Assembly (NCBI GenBank): GCA_934276735.1
Contig: CAKQTG010000002.1
Span: 1-64,000 of the forward strand
Length of the DNA: 64,000 nt
Origin: an uncultured Alphaproteobacteria bacterium
GTDB taxonomy: Bacteria > Pseudomonadota > Alphaproteobacteria > Rs-D84
Direction of reading: 5' to 3'
Shown: one piece after another, positions 1 through 9,700 of the stretch
Layout of the letters: each line of letters opens with the position of its first letter
Position numbering within the stretch: position 1 is the first letter of the stretch
Notes under the pieces: generated by a model
Seen by the model: the letters and a program-made list of their open reading frames with translations, nothing else
The model's database searches: none
What the model was told of the DNA's origin: nothing
Position numbers and translations under genes: made by a program

Positions 1-584
1 CATTCCTGCGCAGGCAGGAATAGGGTCTAAGAAATTACTCCCGCCCATTGTTGCACAATGTTCGTAAAACATGGTCCACAATAATAAAATCCGCGATTGC
101 TCGGATACGGCTCGCGTCCGCTCGCACTGTATAGTCCCTATTCCTGCCTGCGCAGGAATGACAAGGGCGGTGTATTTGTGTTTATTTTATGACCATTGTT
201 TATGTCTTAGCCGCGGGGCAAGTTCCCCTCCGGGAACCACCCACGGAATTTAACAATTCCGCGGGGCTCGGACAAGCCCCAGAATGACAAGATTAAAAAC
301 GAACCAGGTTCTCCTCCTGTGGAGGAGTCCCGCGTAGCGGGGAGGTGGTCTTTTTTTACAATATTACGAACTCTCAAGACCACCCCGGCACTCCGTGCCA
401 CCCCGACCCGGGTCCCGCGGAATTGTTAAATTCCGTGGGTGGTTCCCGGAGGGGAACTTAGGCCGCGACGGTAAAAAGACAAGCACGCCATTTGCGGACA
501 CTTTCATTGCTCTCTGCTCTCTGAAAATCCGACACCCCGGCGCGTTGCGCCACCCCTCTGGCCAGAGGGGAACTTAGTGCGTTT
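1..584. repeat. Gene-free repeat island 1
   Basis: No credible gene is present; short ORFs here are low-complexity and run across palindromes. Bases 1-25 and 136-160 are exact inverted copies of each other (arms containing CCTGCGCAGGCAGG). Bases 222-265 and 414-457 form a perfect 44-bp inverted repeat containing AATTTAACAATT, around a 148-bp core. Palindromic modules such as CCCCTCTGGCCAGAGGGG (about 553-570) and the GCTCTCTGCTCTCTG motif recur in islands 2 (42787-43405) and 3 (58739-59293). This looks like a nest of dispersed palindromic intergenic elements. No transposase is visible. Confidence 0.75.
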
Positions 585-3371
585 TTATTTCCCCCACACT
601 GGGGCGATGGCGTATTCGGCCGCCAGTGGCACGGTCAATGCTGTTACATGAGTCATCGCGTACTGAATTTGCGTCGCAAATTCAGCAGCGACCGCCGCGT
701 CACATTCAAATACCATTTCATCATGAACCTGCATAATCAGTTTTATTTTGTCGGCATTGGGACGGACAATGTCGCGGTATATTTGCACCATTGCACGCCG
801 CATCAAGTCAGCCTCGAACCCCTGGATTGGGGCATTGACCGCCGCACGCATTGCGTATGCGCGCAGACGGGGATTACGAACCTCGGGCAGTTCTATGCGG
901 CGACCCCACGGGGTATAAACGCACGCGTTCTGCATTGCGAAATCGCGCGTTTCGGTGATGTATTTTTCAATTTCTGGCAGGCCGGCCATATACGAATTTA
1001 TCAGTTCTGCGGCCGCTGCGCGGGATATGCCCAACTGGCCCGCCAGGCCAAATGACGATATTCCGTATATTATAGAGAAATTTACCGTCTTGGCCGCGCG
1101 ACGCATTTCACGCGGAACAGGCGCGCCGGGTGCAATGCCAAAAATCTTGCGCGCGGTTTGTTCGTGAATATCAGTGCCGGCGTGGAACGTTTCTTTGAAA
1201 GTTGCGACATCGGCGACGTCCGCCAACAGACGCAGTTGAATCTGGGAATAGTCAACAGAAATCAACAACCGACCCGTCGGCGCAACAAAACATTTTCGAA
1301 TCTGTTCCCCCAGTTCGGTTTTAATCGGAATATTTTGCAGGTTCGGATCACGACTGGACAGACGTCCGGTGTTCGTGCTGGTTTGTAAATAGGTGGTGTG
1401 AATACGACCGTCTGATGCAATCTGGCGCGGCAATGTGTCCGCGTATGTGCCAGCCAACTTGGCGATAGAACGCCATGACAGAATTTTATCAATTATAGGA
1501 TGTGCGTCAGACAGGTCGCCCAGGGCATCGGCATCGGTGGAACGTTTTTTGTTCGCAGGCAATTTTAATTCATCAAACAAAACAGCACCAAGTTGTTTAG
1601 GACTGGCGATATTAAACTCGTGGCCTGCCTGTTCCCATATTTCTGATTCCAGTTTGCCCAGGCTGTCGTGAAAGGCACCTGACAGTTGCTGCAGTCCTGT
1701 GCGGTTGACCAAAACGCCGGCGCGTTCCATCTGGACCAGGACCGGCATCAGTGGCAAATCGCAGGTTTCGTATAATTCGCGCAGTTTCGCATTTGCGTCC
1801 AGGCGTGGTCGTAATATTTCATACAGTGCCATACAAACGCTTGCGTCTTCGGCCGCATAGGGCGCGGCGACGGATATATCCAGGTGTGCAAAGTGCATGT
1901 CGGCATCGCGTGTCTTGGGCGGAAACAGCGACGCAAAATGGATATTTTCGTGCCCCAGGTGCAACATTGCCAGTTCGTCCAGACCGTGTCCGTGCAGCGT
2001 CCCGTCCAGCGCATATGACAACAACATTGTATCATCAATTGGGGCAATTTTTTCGATATCCCACCCCTCGTTCGCCATTATGTGCAGGTCGTATTTCAGG
2101 TTATGTCCAATCTTGGTAATGCCCGGATTTTCTAGTATCGGGCGCAGGGCGTCATACACCGCGGCAACCGATAACTGGTGCGGGGCGGGCGCGTCGGTGC
2201 CGAACAAATCGGTCGCGGGTGCCGTATGGCGCAATGGAATATATGCGCCGTGTGTCGCGTCGGCGGCCAGGGAAATCCCCACCATTTTATCGGCAATTGG
2301 ATTCAGTCCGGTTGTTTCGGTATCGATTGCGACCACGTGATTTATGCGTGATAAAAATTTTTGCAATGCGGCGGCGTCCTGGATTATTTCGAACGTCATT
2401 GGGCGCACAGGGGTGGGCCGGGGGGCCGGGGTGCGGGGTGTGGTGGTAATTTCCACCGGGCATTGTGACGCGGCAAATTGGAATTCTGGCACCGCGTGTG
2501 ACGCGTCAAATTTTTCCAACGGGAACAGTTTTTCAATCTTTGCCACCAGTGAATTACTTTCCAATTTTGTGCGGACAAAATCCAACGCTGCTGGTGTGTT
2601 AAACCGAAAAGGTGTAATTTCCAGGCCAGACAAATCCACATCTGATTTTAATTGCACCAGTTTGCGCGATACGTATGCCGATTCGCGATTGTCGCGCAAC
2701 AGATTGCGCGTGCGTTCATTTTGAATTTCGTCCAGGTGGTCATACAGTGCGTCCAGACTGCCAAACTGGTTTATTAATTCGGCGGCCTTTTTCGGGCCGA
2801 TGCCCGGCACGCCTGGCACGTTGTCAGACGAATCGCCCATCAGTGCCTGGACATCAACCACGCGATCGGGTGTGACACCGAATTTTTCCAGCACACCGGG
2901 CGCACGGATTTCGCGCTGTTTCATACCGTCATACAAGAACACACAATTGGATACCAATTGCATTAAATCCTTGTCGCCGGTGATGATGCGTGTGCTGTCG
3001 GTGGCAGAACAATTTTGCCGCGCCAGGGTTGCGATTACATCGTCTGCTTCGACCCCGGGAATACATAATACTGGCATTCCCATTGCTGCTGCGCCGGTGC
3101 GCACCATGTGCGATTGTGTTATTAAATCATCTGGGGTTTCAGGACGGTTGGCCTTGTATGCAGGATAAATATCCTGACGAAAAGAAATGCGCGACGCGTC
3201 AAACACGCACACAAATGCGTCGTCGGGGCGGGCTGCCGATAATATAGGTAACATCATATTGAAAAATCCATACACTGCGCCCACAGGTGTGCCATCACTG
3301 CGCGTCAGGCGGCTGTGCACGCCGTAATAGGCACGAAATAACAACGAATTTCCATCAATCAGTGTCAGCAT
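585..3371 (-). CDS. polA: DNA polymerase I
   Basis: Replication and repair polymerase that removes RNA primers and fills gaps. The 928-residue product has all three domains. The N-terminal 5'-nuclease begins MLTLIDGNSLLFRAYYG and covers about residues 1-290. The 3'-5' proofreading domain, about 325-510, keeps its DEDD residues (IDTETTGL, HNLKYD, YAAED). The polymerase domain has motif A VDYSQIQLRLLA, motif B RRAAKTVNFSIIYG and motif C QVHDEMVFE. Length matches the family. The ATG is preceded by GGAA. Proofreading looks intact, unlike in some bacteria. Its 3' end abuts repeat island 1. Confidence 0.97.
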   Translation of the reverse strand: MLTLIDGNSLLFRAYYGVHSRLTRSDGTPVGAVYGFFNMMLPILSAARPDDAFVCVFDASRISFRQDIYPAYKANRPETPDDLITQSHMVRTGAAAMGMPVLCIPGVEADDVIATLARQNCSATDSTRIITGDKDLMQLVSNCVFLYDGMKQREIRAPGVLEKFGVTPDRVVDVQALMGDSSDNVPGVPGIGPKKAAELINQFGSLDALYDHLDEIQNERTRNLLRDNRESAYVSRKLVQLKSDVDLSGLEITPFRFNTPAALDFVRTKLESNSLVAKIEKLFPLEKFDASHAVPEFQFAASQCPVEITTTPRTPAPRPTPVRPMTFEIIQDAAALQKFLSRINHVVAIDTETTGLNPIADKMVGISLAADATHGAYIPLRHTAPATDLFGTDAPAPHQLSVAAVYDALRPILENPGITKIGHNLKYDLHIMANEGWDIEKIAPIDDTMLLSYALDGTLHGHGLDELAMLHLGHENIHFASLFPPKTRDADMHFAHLDISVAAPYAAEDASVCMALYEILRPRLDANAKLRELYETCDLPLMPVLVQMERAGVLVNRTGLQQLSGAFHDSLGKLESEIWEQAGHEFNIASPKQLGAVLFDELKLPANKKRSTDADALGDLSDAHPIIDKILSWRSIAKLAGTYADTLPRQIASDGRIHTTYLQTSTNTGRLSSRDPNLQNIPIKTELGEQIRKCFVAPTGRLLISVDYSQIQLRLLADVADVATFKETFHAGTDIHEQTARKIFGIAPGAPVPREMRRAAKTVNFSIIYGISSFGLAGQLGISRAAAAELINSYMAGLPEIEKYITETRDFAMQNACVYTPWGRRIELPEVRNPRLRAYAMRAAVNAPIQGFEADLMRRAMVQIYRDIVRPNADKIKLIMQVHDEMVFECDAAVAAEFATQIQYAMTHVTALTVPLAAEYAIAPVWGK

Positions 3372-3423
3372 TTGAATTTTTCCATATAACTGTTTTATAA
3401 AACGTGGGGACGCAAATTTTGCG

Positions 3424-3435
3424 CCCCCCCCCCCC
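3424..3435. repeat. Poly-C tract (12 C)
   Basis: A run of 12 C lies between the stop of the beta-barrel gene and the polA start. It could vary by slippage or be an assembly error; it is intergenic, so any effect would be on transcription. Confidence 0.8.
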
Positions 3436-3444
3436 GGTATTTAA

Positions 3445-3990
3445 TTAAAATACATAGCGCAATTTCAGGCGACCTTCGTATTGCAAAATGTCTGGCTTTT
3501 TATTGCCAAATTCATAGATGTCTGGCGCATACAGGGCGCGCGCTTCGGCATCAATTTTGATTGGCAATGCCGGCACATCAAATGTCAGCCCCAGCATTCC
3601 TTGATATGCGGCACCGTGTTCAATGTCAACCGATGGAATATCAACATCGCCACCAAACACGCCACCAATACCAACGCCCAAATATGGGTGCACAACTGTT
3701 GACGGCATTTTTAAATACAGATTCGCCATACCAACGTGCATTTTTACCAAATCGCTGTTCAGATAACTGTATTCGCCTTCTATGCGCAGGACGGGAATAT
3801 CAACCCCCAAGACCGCGCCGTATGATTGGGCGTTTTCGGTTTTGTTGTCGTGACCGCCAAACTGGCTGGCTGCGCCAACGCCGATTGTCGCACCGGCATA
3901 GAAATCATACAAGACATTACTTGCATTGGCATTTGCGCCAGTGAACAGGACAGACGCCATGGTTAAAATGCCTGCAGTTTTTAATTTCAT
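3445..3990 (-). CDS. Small outer-membrane beta-barrel protein
   Basis: A 181-residue exported protein. The signal peptide (MKLKTAGILTMASVLFTGANANA) is followed by alternating amphipathic strands with Gly-rich turns. The C-terminal residues LRYVF end in Phe, the usual signal for outer-membrane insertion. Size and pattern fit an 8-stranded opacity/OmpW-like barrel, but no specific family is recognised. A good ribosome site (AAGGAG) lies six bases before the ATG. It is divergent from pth, with only 47 bp between the starts, so the two promoters must overlap. Function unknown. Confidence 0.75.
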   Translation of the reverse strand: MKLKTAGILTMASVLFTGANANASNVLYDFYAGATIGVGAASQFGGHDNKTENAQSYGAVLGVDIPVLRIEGEYSYLNSDLVKMHVGMANLYLKMPSTVVHPYLGVGIGGVFGGDVDIPSVDIEHGAAYQGMLGLTFDVPALPIKIDAEARALYAPDIYEFGNKKPDILQYEGRLKLRYVF

Positions 3991-4012
3991 ATTTTTCTCC
4001 TTTGTGTGATAT

Positions 4013-4018
4013 TATAAT
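4013..4018 (+). promoter_or_regulatory. -10 box of pth
   Basis: TATAAT lies 19 bp before the ATG at 4038. A longer in-frame ORF beginning at 4002 would start upstream of this box, so the downstream start is preferred. Confidence 0.55.
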
Positions 4019-4037
4019 AGAAAAAAGAGATATTGAT

Positions 4038-4574
4038 ATGCAAGAAAATAAACCTGTTTTGGTCGTCGGACTGGGCAATCCTGGGGCGCAATATGCACGC
4101 ACACGCCACAATGTTGGATTTATGGCGGTGCAACATTTGGCCGGGGCAGATGCCACGTGGCGCAACGAAAAAAATGCCAAAACCACATCTGGGAATATTG
4201 ACGGACATCGCGTTATATTCGCAATGCCCCAGACGTTTATGAATCTGTCGGGGGACGCAGTGCAGCCACTGATGGCGTTTTATAAAATTCCGCTGGAAAA
4301 TTTAATCGTGATTCACGACGATATGGATTTGGCGGTCGGTCGTATAAAAACTAAACTTGGTGGTGGCAGTGCAGGTCACAATGGCATTAAATCCATAGAT
4401 GCGGCGGTCGGCAATCAATATAACCGTATCCGAATCGGTATCGGCCACCCCCGTGATATGGGATTGCCAATAAATCCGGCGGATTGGGTGCTGGGGAAAT
4501 TTGATGATGCGCAAATGGCGGAAATAAATCGCGCAATTTCAGAAATCAATTTGTTTTGTCACCAACAAATTTGA
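4038..4574 (+). CDS. pth: Peptidyl-tRNA hydrolase
   Basis: Recycles tRNA from peptidyl-tRNAs released by stalled ribosomes. The 178-residue protein shows the family signature VVGLGNPGAQYARTRHNVGF, carrying the conserved Asn and the catalytic His. FMNLSG, the active-site Asp in IHDDMDLAVG and the substrate-binding Asn in GGGSAGHNGIKSI are also present. The start at 4038 fits the family, which begins a few residues before VGLGNPG; a 12-residue upstream extension lies before the -10 box. The C terminus is slightly short and its last 29 bp overlap the convergent gene ending at 4546. Confidence 0.95.
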   Translation: MQENKPVLVVGLGNPGAQYARTRHNVGFMAVQHLAGADATWRNEKNAKTTSGNIDGHRVIFAMPQTFMNLSGDAVQPLMAFYKIPLENLIVIHDDMDLAVGRIKTKLGGGSAGHNGIKSIDAAVGNQYNRIRIGIGHPRDMGLPINPADWVLGKFDDAQMAEINRAISEINLFCHQQI

Positions 4575-5889
4575 TGATTTCATCGCCATAGGCCGGCGGT
4601 GGCGGCAGGGTAAAGCAACCATCATTATCACAGAATTTTGTGCCATCGGTGCCCCGTTTGATGCCACATTCGTTTTCACTTCCTGCGCCCGCGGCCGATG
4701 AACGTCCCGCCGGGCAAGGATACCGTTGTTTCCCGCCCATGTCGTCTTTGTCAACGTTTGGGGCGGGGGAATAATATCCCGGCTCCGTCTGTTTGCATGT
4801 GTCTTTGGCTGTGTTTCCAGATGGGTCCTTGGATTCATAATACCCGGCGTAACAGTTTTCTACTTGTGTGGTTGGCGCATTAGTGTTCCATGAGGCTTCG
4901 TTCCCGTCGGTATTTGATATGGCTCCATATTGAAAACGGCGCGTACCGATTTCCTTATCGAAATCATCTGTGATATCCTGCATGACGGTGCATGTGCATT
5001 TATTATAGTTGTATTTTTGTGTGGTATCATCCCACTCTATGAGGCCGGCAACAGCGGCAGTTCTTCCTAAAAGATCGGTGCAGTCGTTTGACAAACTAGT
5101 ATCTCCGTTACAATCTTTGACCCGTGGTTCGCATTGTCCCAGTGTCAGGGGTGTGCCGTTGTTGTTGATGTCGCAAACGATGTTATTATCAGGAACAACG
5201 ACATACTTATCATCACATGTGTTGGCATAACATTTAAATTTGCCATGATTGATATTTTTTTCATCGGATATGTATATATAGTATTTGTCCTTGGTAAATT
5301 TGTCACATTCAGTCGTGGCACCAACATAAGGTGGTTTCGTTGGTGTCTTCTGTGGATTCCACCATTGTGGTTGGCATGAACCATTATTTATGTTTGTACT
5401 TGGGTATGCAAAATACGAGTTGCATACGTTCGTGACCTCCGTGCCATTGACCGTGGTCGTGCTAACATCGCACCCCAGGGTGTACACACACGTGCTGGGA
5501 TAATATGCCGTTTCACTGGTTTTTTCCTTAAAAGCATGGTCCTTTCCGGGGATATGGACGCCATGCTCTTTACATTCTTGATAACAGTGTTGTGGCTTGG
5601 TTGCGCCGGTTGGGGCCAAGTCACCCAGATATATATGGCCATCGTCGTCTAGTAAATGTGAGTTGGGCCAATCGTCTTTACAGGGCACGCAAATAGCATA
5701 TTCGCTGTATGTTCCATCTTGGCATTTTTCACACCGATCACCAATATATTCGCAACCACCGACTTTTTTACACAACTCTTCGTCGATTATATCAGCATTC
5801 CCATATTTACATACGCTGCCGTTGTCGGCGCGGACAGCCCCCAGTGGTAATATCAGGCATGCGATAAAGATTGCGATTTTTTTTCTCAT
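4546..5889 (-). CDS. Cys-rich exported protein
   Basis: A 447-residue protein with a clear signal peptide (MRKKIAIFIACLILPLGAVRA). The rest is rich in Cys, Gly, Asp and Asn, with short disulfide-knot-like blocks such as CEKCQDGTYSEYAICVPC and CQTEPGYYSPAPN-like segments that recall EGF/GCC2-type receptor repeats. The start was chosen for the signal peptide; an upstream in-frame ATG at 5931 would add 14 residues ahead of it. It resembles in style the proteins at 6729-9812 and 41342-42760, so it probably belongs to a lineage-specific surface family. No enzyme motif is visible. It overlaps pth tail to tail by 29 bp. Confidence 0.7.
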   Translation of the reverse strand: MRKKIAIFIACLILPLGAVRADNGSVCKYGNADIIDEELCKKVGGCEYIGDRCEKCQDGTYSEYAICVPCKDDWPNSHLLDDDGHIYLGDLAPTGATKPQHCYQECKEHGVHIPGKDHAFKEKTSETAYYPSTCVYTLGCDVSTTTVNGTEVTNVCNSYFAYPSTNINNGSCQPQWWNPQKTPTKPPYVGATTECDKFTKDKYYIYISDEKNINHGKFKCYANTCDDKYVVVPDNNIVCDINNNGTPLTLGQCEPRVKDCNGDTSLSNDCTDLLGRTAAVAGLIEWDDTTQKYNYNKCTCTVMQDITDDFDKEIGTRRFQYGAISNTDGNEASWNTNAPTTQVENCYAGYYESKDPSGNTAKDTCKQTEPGYYSPAPNVDKDDMGGKQRYPCPAGRSSAAGAGSENECGIKRGTDGTKFCDNDGCFTLPPPPAYGDEIIKFVGDKTN

Positions 5890-5930
5890 CCTGGGGATAA
5901 TGGTATGAAATATCGGGGGGCAAATCAACA

Positions 5931-5956
5931 AAAAACCGACCGTGCGGTCGGTTTAA
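5931..5956 (-). terminator. Terminator of the 5960-6391 lipoprotein gene
   Basis: The hairpin AACCGACC-GTGC-GGTCGGTT is followed on the minus strand by TTTTTTG, just past the lipoprotein stop codon. Confidence 0.8.
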
Positions 5957-5959
5957 TTT

Positions 5960-6391
5960 TTAACGTTGATTCTGGGCGGGTGGGGTATTCACCGTCCATC
6001 CCTTGGATACCAGCCACAGGCTGTCTTCTTTTTGACATTTACCGGCGGGCCATTGAAAATTACCACGACCACGAATGCGGGCAGGATTTGCGGACATCAA
6101 CCCATCCAGGTACGGAATCAGCGTCGGGCGAATAGCATCAACCGGAAAAGTGTAGCCTTTGTTTACATATTTTAAATAAACCATATTTACCAGGGGGTCA
6201 TCCAATTGCCGTTGAATATTGTGGGTGCCAATCTCGTCATAATACCCTCTGAACCATTCCAATTCAACGTCGTGTTTTAAATCTTTTTCGTCATCGTCGC
6301 TGCATGACACCGGGACCATTGATGCGCCCGCCAACGCCAGTATCGGCAACGCCGTCTTTAATTTATATGGCAATTTTTGCAGGATTTTCAT
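5960..6391 (-). CDS. Small lipoprotein of unknown function
   Basis: A 143-residue protein. The start at 6391 has a GGGG ribosome site about eight bases upstream and gives the signal sequence MKILQKLPYKLKTALPILAL ending in the lipobox VPVSC. Mature protein would begin at Cys and continue with an acidic stretch (SDDDEKD). The longer frame upstream lacks such features. No known domain is recognised; motifs such as WFRGYYDEIG and GRGNFQWPAGKC are noted for later search. A terminator follows, and the gene appears monocistronic. The location (inner or outer membrane) cannot be told from the sequence. Confidence 0.7.
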   Translation of the reverse strand: MKILQKLPYKLKTALPILALAGASMVPVSCSDDDEKDLKHDVELEWFRGYYDEIGTHNIQRQLDDPLVNMVYLKYVNKGYTFPVDAIRPTLIPYLDGLMSANPARIRGRGNFQWPAGKCQKEDSLWLVSKGWTVNTPPAQNQR

Positions 6392-6464
6392 TTTTGTTAC
6401 CCCTTTTGTTTTTTTGTTGTGCGTTTGTTCGGAATTTTTTCCTGAAAAACGCATAAAAGCAAAA

Positions 6465-6490
6465 GGGTCCGTAAAAATACGGACCCAATT
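6465..6490 (-). terminator. Terminator after the 43-residue ORF
   Basis: The hairpin GGGTCCGTA-TTTTTA-like loop-TACGGACCC is followed by CTTTTGC on the minus strand. It lies immediately past the stop of the small ORF at 6489. Confidence 0.75.
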
Positions 6491-6620
6491 ACCCATTTAT
6501 CATAAAACCAGACACAATCCCACACGTGACCGCGCCAATCCCGATCGCCACGCCGCCCGATGGCGACGTGGCGCAAAAATGCGAAATAAATACATTTGTT
6601 CGGAACATAACGTGACCCAT
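6489..6620 (-). CDS. Candidate 43-residue membrane peptide
   Basis: A short ORF read directly from the sequence: MGHVMFRTNVFISHF at the start and GGVAIGIGAVTCGIVSGFM near the end. The latter is a 19-residue Gly-rich hydrophobic segment that could span a membrane. Support comes from context. A good minus-strand promoter (TTGACA, 17 bp, CACAAT at 6657-6685) lies upstream, and a strong terminator sits right after the stop. No convincing ribosome site precedes the ATG, so the transcript could instead be a small RNA of about 175 nt. No homologue is recognised. Confidence 0.4.
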   Translation of the reverse strand: MGHVMFRTNVFISHFCATSPSGGVAIGIGAVTCGIVSGFMING

Positions 6621-6656
6621 TTGTTTTTGTGTCTGGTTTCGGTTTAGTTCATGCAA

Positions 6657-6685
6657 ATTGTGGCCCAAAAAAGATTGTTTGTCAA
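6657..6685 (-). promoter_or_regulatory. Promoter of the small 6489-6620 transcript
   Basis: TTGACA at 6680-6685 and CACAAT at 6657-6662 are separated by 17 bp. The sequence from -35 to -10 closely resembles the promoter of the Fic-like gene at 33457-33484. Confidence 0.55.
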
Positions 6686-6728
6686 GTATAAATTGTGCAA
6701 TATCAAATAATTAGGATTTTTATCCGTG

Positions 6729-9700
6729 TTATTGTCCAGTCACAGTGATTGTGCAGTGTTGGGGCTCTTTCTTTGTGTTGTCATCGACGGATTCGCCCGT
6801 GCCCAGCCACGCCCATTGACCTTTTTCATAATACGTGCGTTTTCGTGTTATGCTGTCTGGTGCGCTTGTATTGTATGAACTTTCATACGTTGTGCCGTAT
6901 GTGGTGCCATTATACAGCGGGTTGAAATACGCGCCAGTCGCATCGTCATATATGATGATTACATAGTGACCATCGCAACGCAATTCATCACCACTGGGGA
7001 AAACATCGCGGACTGTGCCGGTGGCAGAGAGCTTCTTATCGCCAACGCATACCAACATCGCTTTTTTGTTATTGGTGTCCGTGCCGTATGGACTGTTTGC
7101 GTCCGGCATATAGAACTGGGCCACACCATAGGAACTTGTGTTGCCCAGGCACAACTTTTTGCTGTTCGTGTTAAACAACATGTCCAGTGGTTTGCCGGTA
7201 TAATCATTTGGGTGGTTCGGGGCCAGTGGAACCAGTTTATTCTTTGCATCACTGCAACAGTTGCCGAACACGTCCAGGACTTGGTCATCGTCGGTGGGTT
7301 CGGCCACGCAACAGTTAGACAGGCTCTCAAATACCGTGATGCGTTTTTTGGGGTTGCATTTGTTGCCGTCGTCGCTAAAATTCTCGCTTGGGGTGCAAAT
7401 CCCATCGTTGGCCATTTTTTCGCCGACGCCGCATTGGGTATTGCTGCAACTGTTGGGCGCATCGGCGGTGCCGGTGTTTTTCGCAAACCATGCCATCAGT
7501 GTATCAGTGTCGCCAGTAATTGGTATTTTGATTTTGTTGGTGTCGGTGACGTTCGGCAATGGCGTTTTTGTATTCTGTTCACAGTTGCCCCACAGGCGTT
7601 CCGCCAGTCGGCATGTATAGCATTCGATTGATGATGCGTTGGCGCATTCGGTGGTGCAAATGTCATACACCCGATTCTTGGTGGTTGTATCGGCGGCGGT
7701 GTCCCCATCCGTGTCGTCGCCAGTGTTTGATTTGTCACACTTTTTGTCCTCATTAGTTGTATTATCAATACAGTAATTTTTGTCATAGAGCAGTCCATAG
7801 AAATTGCCATCATTTTTAATCTGGTTTTCCTGGCGACCCCAGATTTGTTTGATTGCGTCATCGCCCGCAGATGCAACACAAGCCTTGACATCGCCCCAGC
7901 ATGACGTGCGGTCAACAATCGCATGACGATTGACCGATGTCTGGATATTTTCGCACAGGCCGAAATTGCCAGAAATAGACTTGCACGCCTGGATAATACA
8001 GGCGCGTCCAACCTCGCGACAGGTTTGCATTACGGTGTCAAACGTCTTGTCTGTGGCGATGGTGGTCATGCCGCCGACCCAGTCGGTATCGCCACCCGTG
8101 GTTTTCAATAATGCTGTGCATGCAGTGCGAACATCGGCGCACATGGCGTTGACGGTTTTATCCGCCGCAACACCAAAGGTTGACAGTGCGCGCGCATCAA
8201 AATCCTGTAACGATTTTGCCGTGTCACTGAGGCATTGTGTGGTCAGCGTGGTGCATGCCTGGCGCATATCTTCCAGTTTAGATTCCTGGGCCAATTTGAT
8301 TTGGGCCAGCGCATCTTCGATAAATGCGTCCCAGACCGTGTCGGCGATGTCCTGGCAATTTTCCATTGCGGGTTCCAAGAATTTCTTTTTTGAATTCAGG
8401 TATGTGACAAACACCTGGTTCCCGGGGACCGATGTCCAGGTCTGGTCGGTGTCCGGACGTGTGATTAAATTGTTCAAATTCGCCAGGTCAACGGTCAAGA
8501 ACGCCTCGCCCGTGGTGGGGTCAATATAACGTCCCGTTGTATCCAAACATTTGCCCAGGTTATCCCCGCACACGGTCGAATCGGTCAGCATTGCCAACAT
8601 CTTGCTTTTACAGGTCAATATGTCGTCAGAATTACGTTTCTGGTAAATATCCAGGCGCGACATATCCAACAGTGCGCTGCCTTCGCGCAGTTTTTCGCGT
8701 GCCTGGTCCGTTTGGGTCTGGTATGTTTTTGCGACGGTGTTGCAGTCCTGTTCAATCGTGACCTGGTATCCACTCTCGGCAATAGAGAGTTCGTCGTCGG
8801 TGCAAACCTCGGTCGCCATTTCGCGACACACGGGCAGGGCCGCCGAATACAACGCCGTGCCGGATTTCGCCGTGTTCGCCGCCCCAGATAATGAATCCAC
8901 ACTGTCAAATGCGGCGTCGGTATCCAATGATAATGATATCGCCGTCAGCGAGTTGTCAAAATTGCTGTCGCTGAAACTGGTGTTTAGTTTTTTTGCAATT
9001 TCGTCCAGCATCTTTTTTGATTTTGATGTGTCTTTTTGTTGAAATGCCAATTCCCCCTCGGTCGCCTGGTTTAATGCGGCGGCATCTTCTTTGTCCATAT
9101 TGACGGTCAACAGGCGTTGGTTGAAATCCAACATTTTGTCTTCGACCGTGTTCAGGTTTTTTTTCACGCTGTCAAATTCGTTCATACGGGACGAGCATGC
9201 ACAACGTTTCAGCTGGCTGTCCTTGTTCGCACAGAATTCGTCCATACAGTTATAATAAACCTCGCGACATTTTTTGTAATCGCGGTTGATAACATCGTCG
9301 GCGGTGAGTGATTTTGTTGTGTCGGTTGTCGCCGCACGTGATATGGCGGCGCGCGCAGATGTCGCACTGCGCGATGTGGCGCGTGATTGTAGGGTCCCGC
9401 TGCGCGCGGTGGCGGCGGCGCGGGATTGTGTGGTCACACTGCGCGCAGGCGCGGCGGTGCGCGATACGGTTGCGCGCGCAGGCGCGGCGGTCGTGCCACC
9501 GGTGCGTTGTGATACCGCGGTGCGTGATGTAACGTTTGTTGTCCCGGCACCGCGCGTTGTTATGTTTGCGCCCGTTGTATTGCGATTACGCACAGTGGGG
9601 GCGTTTGCCGCGCCCAGGCCCGTTGCAATTCGTGATGTAGCCACCGATGTTGTCGGCGCAGATCCCGTCGCATTGCCACGATTATTTGATGCAACAGCAC

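Noticed and set aside
71..577. Three ORFs of 60-64 residues in island 1
   Set aside because: All lie across inverted repeats that recur elsewhere in non-coding form.
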